From assembly GCA_050743385.1 (NCBI GenBank), contig JBOGFJ010000007.1, positions 1 to 10,298 of the forward strand: a stretch of DNA of 10,298 nucleotides, written 5' to 3'. The position numbers were made by a program, and so were the translations under genes. Positions 1-5,903 of this stretch are shown here, in pieces; the stretch's first letter is position 1; each line of letters opens with the position of its first letter. This DNA is from JACDBD01 sp050743385. Its GTDB lineage: Bacteria; Actinomycetota; Acidimicrobiia; IMCC26256; JACDBD01. The notes under the pieces were generated by a model that did not search any database, had not been told where the DNA came from, and saw only the letters and a program-made list of their open reading frames with translations.

Positions 1-575
1 TCGGAGAGCCGAGCCGCCTCGATCTCGGTGAGTTGGAATCGCAGGAGATCGAGCTCCCGCGCCCGTGCACGGTCGTCGCCGCCCAACGCCGCCAGCTCCT
101 CGTCGAGGCGGCTTTCCTCACGACGCGCTGTGCGATAGGTCGCGAGCGCGTCCACCGCCGGGGCTCCCGCGAACCGGTCGAGCGCGTCCCGCTGCACCAC
201 CGGCGCCAGGAGCGACTGGTGGGCACTCTGACCATGAAGGTCCACGAGCGCCGCACCCCGCTCGGCGAGCTCCCCGACCGTCGCCAGCCGCCCGTCGATG
301 TACGCCCGGCTGCGGCCGTCGACGGGCACCGTGCGAGCCAGGACGGTCTCCCCACCGGTCGCATCGTCGACGAAGCGTCCCTCGACCCGGGCCTCGGTGG
401 CACCGTCACGCACGAGCCCGGTGTCGGCACGACCCCCGAGGAGCAGGTCGAGCGCCTCGACGAGCAACGTCTTCCCGGCGCCGGTCTCGCCCGTGATCGC
501 GGTGACGCCGGGGCCGAGCACGAGCGTGAGATCGGCGACGATCCCGAGTTCGGTCACCCGCAGCTCGACCAGCAC
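1..575 (-). CDS. recN: DNA repair ATPase RecN, N-terminal part (cut by the window edge)
   Basis: RecN is an SMC-like ATPase of the cytoplasm that acts early in recombinational repair of double-strand breaks. Only the first 191 residues lie in the window; the gene runs off the left edge, so the missing C-terminus is not a real truncation. The Walker A motif GETGAGKT lies at residues 29-36, within the typical RecN opening (ELRVTELGIVADLTLVLGPG). The conserved motif VDLHGQSAHQ follows at about 111-120, and the last visible residues begin the charged helical region that leads into the coiled coil. I chose the GTG at 575 because the protein then opens one residue before the family's usual xELRVxxLG start. 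It lies 8 nt after the nadK stop, with only a weak AGGG purine run before it, so it is probably translated from the tlyA-nadK-recN transcript. Confidence 0.95.
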   Translation of the reverse strand, partial: MLVELRVTELGIVADLTLVLGPGVTAITGETGAGKTLLVEALDLLLGGRADTGLVRDGATEARVEGRFVDDATGGETVLARTVPVDGRSRAYIDGRLATVGELAERGAALVDLHGQSAHQSLLAPVVQRDALDRFAGAPAVDALATYRTARREESRLDEELAALGGDDRARARELDLLRFQLTEIEAARLS

Positions 576-583
576 GCGACGCC

Positions 584-1456
584 CTAGCGGTCGGCGAGGC
601 CGAACTTGGCCTTCAGGATCTGGTGGAAGTCACGCTCGCCGAAGGTCACCACGCGCGCGGGGCGGCGACCGCCGGTGCACGCGACCAGGTCGCCGGCGTC
701 GAGCTCGCCGAGCACCTGTCCGTCGAGGGTGAGGATGACGCTGCGCTCGTCTTCCACCCGGAGCCGGAGCTCCTCGTCGGCCCCGAGCACGAGCGAACGG
801 TCGAAGAGCATGTGCGGAGACACCGGTGTGAGCAGCAGGCACCGGAGCCGGGGCGAGACAATAGGCCCGCGAGCCGAGAACGAGTACGCGGTCGATCCCG
901 TCGGGCTCGCGACGATCACGCCGTCAGCGGCGTAGGTGGTGAAGGGGGTGCCGTTGATGTCGACGGCCAGGCGCGCCATGCGCCCGGTGCGGACCTTCTC
1001 GAGTACGGCCTCGTTCAGGGCCCACCACCGGCCGCCGGCGGGCCCCGCCGACGTGACCTCGACCTCGAGCACCATTCGCTCGACGATGTCGTAGTCGCCG
1101 GCGAGCAGGCGCTCGAGGCGGTCGTCGAGCTCGGCCGGCTCGACCTCGGTCAGATAGCCCATGTGACCGACGTTCACACCGAGGACCGCGGCCCCGCTCT
1201 CGAAGACCATGTCGAGAGTGCGCAGCATCGTCCCGTCACCGCCCAACGAGATCACGACATCCAGCCCGGCGGCGAAGCCGTCGCCGTCGCCGCTCGCCAG
1301 CGGACCCAGGCCCACGGCGTCGGCCTCGGCCGCCGGTACGCGTACGACGACACCGCGCTCGTGGAGCCACTCGGCGGCGTGGGCGGCGAGCGCCCGCGCT
1401 CGGGGGCGGTCACGATGGGCGACGAGCCCGACCGCCTCCAGCTTCGGACGGCTCAT
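584..1456 (-). CDS. nadK: NAD kinase
   Basis: ATP- (or polyphosphate-) dependent NAD kinase, which phosphorylates NAD to NADP in the cytosol; also called ppnK. The 290-residue length is normal. Diagnostic motifs are GGDGT at residues 72-76 (with the catalytic aspartate D74), the NE pair at 148-149 in ALNEAVLEK, and the C-terminal domain signature DGVIVASPTGSTAYSFSA around 179-195, followed by GPIVSP and LLTPVSPH. The ATG at 1456 overlaps the tlyA stop as ATGA, and a GGAGG sits 6 nt upstream inside the tlyA 3' end, so the start is well supported and translation is probably coupled. The order tlyA-nadK-recN is conserved in actinobacteria. Nothing in the protein looks damaged. Confidence 0.97.
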   Translation of the reverse strand: MSRPKLEAVGLVAHRDRPRARALAAHAAEWLHERGVVVRVPAAEADAVGLGPLASGDGDGFAAGLDVVISLGGDGTMLRTLDMVFESGAAVLGVNVGHMGYLTEVEPAELDDRLERLLAGDYDIVERMVLEVEVTSAGPAGGRWWALNEAVLEKVRTGRMARLAVDINGTPFTTYAADGVIVASPTGSTAYSFSARGPIVSPRLRCLLLTPVSPHMLFDRSLVLGADEELRLRVEDERSVILTLDGQVLGELDAGDLVACTGGRRPARVVTFGERDFHQILKAKFGLADR

Positions 1457-2250
1457 ACCTCGCCTCCGTGCGCCTCGGCGATGGCCCGCTCGAGCGCGGC
1501 GCCGGCGAGGGCGGAGCTACGACCGTGCCGGCAGTGCACGAGGAACTCCACGTTGCCGCGCGCACCCCGGCGGGGGGACGGCATCAGCTGTACCGCGATG
1601 AGACCGGCGGTGGCGAGCCCCGTCGTCACGTCCCGCAGTACGCGTCGGTGCACCCCGGCATCCCGCACGATGCCGCCCTTGCCGACGAGGGTTCGGCCCG
1701 CCTCGAACTGGGGTTTCACGAGCAGCACGACTTCGGCGTCGGGACCGGCACAGCGCGCCAGCGCGGGCGCTACCGCCAGCAGCGAGATGAACGACAGGTC
1801 GGCGGTGACGAAGTCGACCGGACCGTCGAGGGTGACCGGCTCGAGTGTGCGTACGTTGGTGCGCTCCAGGACCGTGACCCGCTCGTCCCGACGCAACCTC
1901 CACGCCAGCTGGCCGCGCCCCACGTCGACCGCGAAGACATGGGCGGCGCCCGCCTGCAGGAGGCAGTCGGTGAAGCCGCCCGTCGAGGCGCCGGCGTCGA
2001 GAGCACGACACCCCGTCACGTCGAGACGAAACCGGTCGAGTGCGGCAGCCAGCTTCTCGCCTCCGCGCGACACGAACCGGGCCGGCGGCTCGTTGACCGA
2101 GATCGCTTCGTCGGTCGCGACCTGGCGTGCGGGCGTCGACGCCGGAGCACCACCGACGAGGACGCGGCCGGCGCGAATGGCCTCCGCCGCTCGCGAGCGG
2201 CTCACGACCAGACCGCGCCGGACGAGCTCGGCATCGAGTCGCCGGCGCAT
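1453..2250 (-). CDS. tlyA: TlyA family 16S/23S rRNA 2'-O-methyltransferase (S4 + FtsJ-like domains)
   Basis: TlyA uses S-adenosylmethionine to 2'-O-methylate cytidines in rRNA; in mycobacteria this methylation is required for capreomycin sensitivity. The 265-residue protein has an N-terminal S4 RNA-binding domain (about 1-60: RRLDAELVRRGLVVSRSRA, then GRVLVGG), a short linker ending in FVSRGGEKL, and a Rossmann methyltransferase domain. The SAM-binding motif DAGASTGGFTD is at 85-95. A K-D-K-E catalytic set can be placed at K66, D151 (ADLSF), K179 (LVKPQFE) and E235 (NVEFLVH). The ATG at 2250 lies 6 nt after the preceding gene's stop; no strong ribosome site is visible, so coupling is likely. 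The stop overlaps the nadK start. Some family members are annotated as haemolysins, but the intact catalytic residues favour the methyltransferase role. Confidence 0.96.
   Translation of the reverse strand: MRRRLDAELVRRGLVVSRSRAAEAIRAGRVLVGGAPASTPARQVATDEAISVNEPPARFVSRGGEKLAAALDRFRLDVTGCRALDAGASTGGFTDCLLQAGAAHVFAVDVGRGQLAWRLRRDERVTVLERTNVRTLEPVTLDGPVDFVTADLSFISLLAVAPALARCAGPDAEVVLLVKPQFEAGRTLVGKGGIVRDAGVHRRVLRDVTTGLATAGLIAVQLMPSPRRGARGNVEFLVHCRHGRSSALAGAALERAIAEAHGGEV
1463..1467 (-). promoter_or_regulatory. Ribosome binding site of nadK
   Basis: A perfect GGAGG on the minus strand lies 6 nt before the nadK ATG at 1456, inside the last codons of tlyA. It fixes the nadK start and allows re-initiation after tlyA. 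It is one of the clearest ribosome sites in this window. Confidence 0.7.
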
Positions 2251-2256
2251 CGGCGC

Positions 2257-2640
2257 TCAGCGGGAGCCGGACGACTTCCGGGCAGCGGCCTTCTTCCTCG
2301 TCGCCGCTTTCTTCGTCCCGGCCGTGGCGGTCTTCGCCGACTTCTTCTTGGTCGCCTTCTTCTTGGTCGCCTTCTTCGCCCGCTTGCCGCGCGGCGTGAC
2401 ACCGAGGGCCTCGAGTTGGCGCTGGATCTCCTTGCGGACGATCTCCACGAGCTCGTCGGCGCGCGTGCGGCTGGTCCGCACCAGATCGTCGACGAACGAC
2501 TGCATCCGCTCCTGGGCGAGCTGCCCCTCGCGCACGAGCTCCTGGGCGCGCTGCTGGGCCTCGCTCCGGGTCATGGCCGTGAACTGCTTGCCCGTTTCGA
2601 GCAGCTGTCGCCAGTCACTCCAGTCGGGTGCTTCAGCCAT
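2257..2640 (-). CDS. Phasin-like helical protein with lysine/alanine-rich histone-like C-terminal tail
   Basis: A 127-residue protein with no enzymatic motif. Residues 1-80 are strongly helical and charged (MAEAPDWSDWRQLLETGKQF, then AQELVREGQLAQERMQSFVDDLV, then ADELVEIVRKEIQRQLEALG). This resembles the small actinobacterial phasin-like helical proteins. Residues 84-127 form a lysine/alanine/threonine tail with two AT-KKK repeats, like the tails of histone H1 and of mycobacterial HupB, so nucleic-acid or polyanion binding is a fair inference. The ATG at 2640 opens the conserved-looking helical part; the frame stays open upstream only because of GC-rich antisense sequence across the rhomboid gene. 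It is the first gene of the tlyA-nadK-recN operon and ends 6 nt before tlyA. A minus-strand TAGCCT 7 nt before the ATG suggests a leaderless transcript. Its function is unknown; the gene itself is well supported, the family label less so. Confidence 0.8.
   Translation of the reverse strand: MAEAPDWSDWRQLLETGKQFTAMTRSEAQQRAQELVREGQLAQERMQSFVDDLVRTSRTRADELVEIVRKEIQRQLEALGVTPRGKRAKKATKKKATKKKSAKTATAGTKKAATRKKAAARKSSGSR
2341..2380 (-). repeat. 15-bp tandem repeat encoding the lysine-rich tail
   Basis: The plus-strand unit cttcttcttggtcgc occurs exactly twice in tandem (2341-2355 and 2356-2370), followed by a partial third copy (2371-2380). Read on the minus strand, it encodes the repeated AT-KKK stretch of the tail. 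Such a short, perfect in-frame repeat can expand or contract by slippage without breaking the frame. Confidence 0.75.
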
Positions 2641-2647
2641 GGTCGTC

Positions 2648-2653
2648 AGGCTA
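2648..2653 (-). promoter_or_regulatory. Putative -10 element for the phasin-like/tlyA/nadK/recN operon
   Basis: TAGCCT fits the actinobacterial TANNNT -10 pattern and ends 7 nt before the ATG at 2640. Transcription would then start at or next to the A of the start codon, giving a leaderless mRNA. No Shine-Dalgarno sequence lies in that space and no good -35 is visible. The call rests on spacing and a degenerate hexamer only. Confidence 0.35.
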
Positions 2654-2681
2654 CCCGCGACCTCCCGCTCGACCGGCTCAC

Positions 2682-2687
2682 TAGGGT
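2682..2687 (+). promoter_or_regulatory. Putative -10 element for the rhomboid gene
   Basis: TAGGGT fits TANNNT and lies 10 nt before the rhomboid ATG at 2698, giving a predicted leader of only a few bases. There is no Shine-Dalgarno sequence before the ATG, which suits a leaderless or near-leaderless transcript. The -35 region is not recognisable. Confidence 0.3.
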
Positions 2688-2697
2688 CGCGCCACAG

Positions 2698-3444
2698 ATG
2701 GTGATCCCGCTGCGCGACGACAACCCGACGAACCGTTTCGCCATCGTCACGGTGCTCCTGATCGCGATCAATGTCGTCGTCTACCTGTTCGTGCAGCCGC
2801 ACGGCGGCGTGGACGAGACCCGGTTCACGTACGAGTACGCGGCGATACCGTGCGAGTTGCGTCAAGATCACCCTCTGACCGTCGGCGAGAACCGCACCGG
2901 CGATTGCGACGCAACCGTGTCCGACAGCCCGGAGTTCTTCCCGCGCAAGAACGTGTGGCTCGCCGTGCTCACCTCGATGTTCCTGCACGGCTCGTTGCTG
3001 CACCTCGCGGGGAACATGCTGTTCCTGTGGATCTTCGGCAACAACGTCGAGGACCACATCGGTCGGGTGCTGTTCGTGAGCTTCTACGCCGTGGTGGGCA
3101 TCGCAGCCATGGGCGCCCATTTCCTCACTGATCCCGGATCGACCATTCCGGTCATCGGAGCGTCGGGCGCGATCGCCGGAGTGATGGGCGCGTACCTGGT
3201 CTTGTGGCCCCGCGCCCGCGTCCTCACCGTCGTCCCTCTCCTCCTCTTCTTCGTCGTCTACCTGCCGGCGGGGTTGGTACTCGGCATCTGGTTCGGGCTC
3301 CAGTTCCTGACCAACCCCAACGAGGGCGTGGCGTGGGTCGCGCACGTGGGTGGATTCGCGGCCGGCGTACTGCTCGGGCTCGGCCTGAAACGTGTGATCG
3401 GGCCGCCGCGCCCGCCTGAGGCGCGACTCGAGAGCAGCTACTAG
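2698..3444 (+). CDS. Rhomboid family intramembrane serine protease
   Basis: A 248-residue multi-pass membrane protein that cleaves transmembrane substrates within the bilayer. The first membrane helix is at about 14-33. An outward loop of about 55 residues follows, with two cysteines (C52, C70) that could form a disulfide. The next helices begin near residue 86. The rhomboid signature is complete: H97 and H102 with N106 (HGSLLHLAGN), the catalytic serine in GASG (S156), and the partner histidine H216 in WVAHVGGF. The GxxxG-like end (GGFAAGVLLGLGL) is typical. The ATG at 2698 was chosen because conserved sequence (MVIPLRDDNPT) begins there; the long open frame upstream is antisense to tlyA. 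It is divergent from the tlyA operon and its TAG overlaps the stop of the opposing HAD gene. Its substrate cannot be told from sequence. Confidence 0.93.
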   Translation: MVIPLRDDNPTNRFAIVTVLLIAINVVVYLFVQPHGGVDETRFTYEYAAIPCELRQDHPLTVGENRTGDCDATVSDSPEFFPRKNVWLAVLTSMFLHGSLLHLAGNMLFLWIFGNNVEDHIGRVLFVSFYAVVGIAAMGAHFLTDPGSTIPVIGASGAIAGVMGAYLVLWPRARVLTVVPLLLFFVVYLPAGLVLGIWFGLQFLTNPNEGVAWVAHVGGFAAGVLLGLGLKRVIGPPRPPEARLESSY

Positions 3445-4244
3445 CTCCTCGGCGCGGTCGCAACGAGCTGGGGCGCGAGCGCACCCAGGTCGTCGGCGAC
3501 GAACGGGGGCGGCGGATCGGGCACTGCTTCACCACCGGGCGGCGCCGTCCAACCGGCGACACCCGACAGCACCAGCGCGAACGGCCATCCCAGCGCGGCT
3601 GCGAGGGCGCCGTCGGACGACGGACGATCGCCGACGACGATGCCGCTGGTACCGAATCGCTCGCGCACCAGGGCGACGGTCGGAGCCTCGGGCTTCCCGG
3701 CGACCTCCGGCGTCCGTCCCGACGCGGTCGCGACCGCGGCCGTGATCGCGCCCGAGCCCGGCAGCATGCCTCCCGGAACCGGATACGTGGCGTCGAGGTT
3801 GGTGGCAACGAATCGGGCACCGTCACGCACCGCGGTGGAGGCCCGGTCGAGCTCGTCGAAGTCGAAGTGCCGGTGAAAGCCCACCACCACGGCATCCGCG
3901 GGCGGGCGGTCGACGACCCGCAACCCGACCTGGTCGAGCGCTTCGACCACGCCCGGGCCGGCACAAGCGAGGACGGGCGCACCCGGCGCGAGCGTCGCGG
4001 CGAGGAGCGACGCGGCCGCGAGCGCGCTGGTGATCACGTCGTCGGGGGATGCGGGAACACCGACGCGCTCCATCTTCTCCACGACCTCGTCGACAGGCTG
4101 ACTGGAGTTGTTCGAGACGAACCCCAGCCGGAAGCCCGCGGCTCGGAGACTCGCCACCGCGTCCGCCGAACCGACGATCGGCTCCTCCCCGCGCCAGATG
4201 ACGCCGTCGAGGTCGCAGCAGACGACCGGGCGGTCGAGCGTCAC
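3441..4244 (-). CDS. HAD superfamily IIA (NagD-like) phosphatase
   Basis: A 267-residue cytosolic phosphatase of the HAD-IIA type. Motif I is DLDGV with nucleophile D11 and acid/base D13; motif II is FVSNNSS (S44); motif III lysine K184 is in VAGKPEAP; motif IV is GDRPSSD (D206, D211). The cap region includes ATNLDATYPVPGG, typical of NagD-like caps. The GTG at 4244 was preferred over start codons further upstream because it overlaps the preceding TPR gene's TGA as GTGA and puts motif I at the usual distance from the N-terminus. By gene order it matches M. tuberculosis Rv1692, reported as a glycerol-3-phosphate phosphatase. That substrate is an inference here; 4-nitrophenylphosphatase or phosphoglycolate phosphatase activity is possible. 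Its stop overlaps that of the rhomboid gene. Confidence 0.92.
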   Translation of the reverse strand: MTLDRPVVCCDLDGVIWRGEEPIVGSADAVASLRAAGFRLGFVSNNSSQPVDEVVEKMERVGVPASPDDVITSALAAASLLAATLAPGAPVLACAGPGVVEALDQVGLRVVDRPPADAVVVGFHRHFDFDELDRASTAVRDGARFVATNLDATYPVPGGMLPGSGAITAAVATASGRTPEVAGKPEAPTVALVRERFGTSGIVVGDRPSSDGALAAALGWPFALVLSGVAGWTAPPGGEAVPDPPPPFVADDLGALAPQLVATAPRS

Positions 4245-4603
4245 TCGGCCGCCGAGAGCGCGTCTCGGTAGGCGTCCATCTCGGGGCGCATGGCCACGGC
4301 CAGCTTGAGGTGCCGCCGGGCACCGGTGCGGTCGCCCTGGCGCAACCGGCACAACCCGAGACCGAAGAGGGCGTAGTCGTTCACGGGATCGAGCTCGACG
4401 GCGCGGGCGAACTCGGCGCCGGCGGCGACGAACCGGCCCGTGCGGAAGTAGGCCCGGGCCAGGGTCTCGCGGATCGACCCCTTGTCGGGCTCGAGGGCGC
4501 GGGCGCGCTCCAGCACGACGACGGCGGCGTGCGCGTTTGCCGACTCGAGAAGCCGGCTGCCCTCCTGATAGGCCTCGTAGGCCGACTGGATGCTCTCAGT
4601 CAT
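4241..4603 (-). CDS. Small tetratricopeptide repeat (TPR) protein
   Basis: A 120-residue protein made almost wholly of about three TPR units (roughly 8-41, 42-75 and 76-109), seen in the recurring pattern of small and large residues and the repeat ends ARALEPD, ARAVELDP and LAVAMRPE. TPRs form helical scaffolds for protein binding, so a partner-binding role is likely; no catalytic or export signal is visible. The ATG at 4603 is preferred over the GTG at 4624 because the TPR region starts directly after it and a GAGGGGG lies about 12 nt upstream. The last codons overlap the HAD phosphatase start (GTGA), so the two are probably translated together. Confidence 0.85.
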   Translation of the reverse strand: MTESIQSAYEAYQEGSRLLESANAHAAVVVLERARALEPDKGSIRETLARAYFRTGRFVAAGAEFARAVELDPVNDYALFGLGLCRLRQGDRTGARRHLKLAVAMRPEMDAYRDALSAAE

Positions 4604-4640
4604 GCGAGAATCGCACCCCCTCACGAAAGCGAACGCGCCC

Positions 4641-5903
4641 GTGCCGGAGTTCCTTCCCTTTGCCGGGATCCGCTACGACGCCGCCCGGCTGACGGGTTCG
4701 ACCGGGCCCTCGGCCGACGTCGGTGCGGTCGCGGCTCCACCCTACGACGTCATCGACGAGGTCGACCGTGCCCGCCTCGAAGCTGCGGACCCTCACAACG
4801 CCGTCCACCTGATCCTGCCGCGCGACGCCTCCGGCCGGGACCGATACCGGGTGGCGGCTGACACGCTGGCGTCGTGGCAGGCCGAGGGCGTGCTCACGGC
4901 CGACGCGGAAGAGCGCTTCTACCTCTACGTCATGGAGTTCGAGGACGAGGACGGCCGCCCCCGCCGCACCCGCGGTGTGATCGGCGCGCTCGGGCTGCCG
5001 GCGGCTCCCGGAACCGGCACCGTCATGCCCCACGAGCGCACTTCGCCGAAGGCGAAGAGCGACCGGCTTGCGCTCTTGCGCGCGACGCGCGCCAACCTCG
5101 ATCCGATCTGGTGCCTCTCGCTGGCCTCGGGGCTCACCGACCTCCTCGAGGCCGAGCCGGGCGCGTCGCTGGCAGCGTGCGTCGACGCCGACGGTGTCCG
5201 CCATCGTCTCCGGGCGCTCGAGGGTGACGCGGCCCGCATCGCCGCGGCCGTGGGTGCGGCGCCGCTGATGATCGCCGACGGCCACCACCGGTTCGAGACC
5301 GCCTGCGCCTACCGCGACCAGCGCGCCGACACAGGAGAGGTCGATCCCGGCGCGGGCCGGATCATGGCGTTCGTCGTCGAGCTCAGCGAGGCGGAGCTCT
5401 GCGTGCGGGCGATCCACCGGCTGCTCACCGGCATCTCGGAGATCGATCTCCGTGATGCCCTGGCGCCCGCATTCGAGATCGTGGGCATGGGGTTCAACAC
5501 GCCCGAGGGTGTCGCCCTGTTACGGGCTCGGATGGCGTCGACCGGCGGGCTCGGCCTCGCCGAGCGCGGTCGTCTTGCGCTGCTCACGCCCCGAGCCGAC
5601 GCGCTCGCGCCCGCCCTCGGCGGCGTCGAGCCCCAGCTGCGCGCGGTGGACGCCACGGTGTTCGAGGCGGGGATCCTGCCGCGCCTGCCCGCGGCCACCG
5701 AGGTCGGCTACCGGAGCGACGCCGCGGTCGCGGCCGGGATCGTCGAGAAGGGAGCAGCCGAGGCGGCGGTGCTGCTCCGACCGGTCACCGTGCCCCAGAT
5801 TCGGGCAGCGGCATTCGCCGGTGTGCGCATGCCGCAGAAGACGACCTTCTTCCATCCCAAGCCGCGGACCGGCATGGTCTTTCGCCGCTTGGACGGCGGC
5901 TAG
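4641..5903 (+). CDS. DUF1015 family protein (COG4198)
   Basis: A 420-residue soluble protein of the DUF1015 family, whose biochemical role is not established to my knowledge. Family landmarks are all present: the opening FLPFAGIRYD, APPYDV at 32-37, MPHERT around 129-134, IADGHHRFETA at 211-221, and the C-terminal MPQKTTFFHPKPRTGMVFRRLD. In some clostridia, family members sit beside serA/serC and carry a ParB/Spo0J-related annotation, and the archaeal serine kinase SerK is also ParB-like; a link to serine or phosphoserine metabolism is therefore a speculation, and no serine genes are next to it here. The GTG at 4641 was chosen because family similarity begins there. ATGs at 4590 and 4602 are in frame but would overlap the divergent TPR start. 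The TAG overlaps the korB stop. Confidence 0.88.
   Translation: MPEFLPFAGIRYDAARLTGSTGPSADVGAVAAPPYDVIDEVDRARLEAADPHNAVHLILPRDASGRDRYRVAADTLASWQAEGVLTADAEERFYLYVMEFEDEDGRPRRTRGVIGALGLPAAPGTGTVMPHERTSPKAKSDRLALLRATRANLDPIWCLSLASGLTDLLEAEPGASLAACVDADGVRHRLRALEGDAARIAAAVGAAPLMIADGHHRFETACAYRDQRADTGEVDPGAGRIMAFVVELSEAELCVRAIHRLLTGISEIDLRDALAPAFEIVGMGFNTPEGVALLRARMASTGGLGLAERGRLALLTPRADALAPALGGVEPQLRAVDATVFEAGILPRLPAATEVGYRSDAAVAAGIVEKGAAEAAVLLRPVTVPQIRAAAFAGVRMPQKTTFFHPKPRTGMVFRRLDGG

Noticed and set aside
33..587. Plus-strand open frames opposite recN
   Set aside because: The minus strand encodes an unmistakable RecN N-terminus with Walker A; the plus-strand frames are shadows.
1468..2697. Upstream extension of the rhomboid frame (about 410 extra codons)
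   Set aside because: It runs antisense through tlyA and the lysine-rich gene. Conserved rhomboid sequence begins only at the ATG at 2698.
623..2704. A 693-codon plus-strand open frame antisense to nadK, tlyA and the lysine-rich gene
   Set aside because: It lies opposite three well-supported genes, has no family resemblance, and its low-complexity Arg/Ser/Ala-rich composition is typical of antisense frames in GC-rich DNA.
2641..3345. Upstream extension of the lysine-rich gene's frame
   Set aside because: It lies opposite the rhomboid coding sequence and looks like antisense composition. The natural start is the ATG at 2640.
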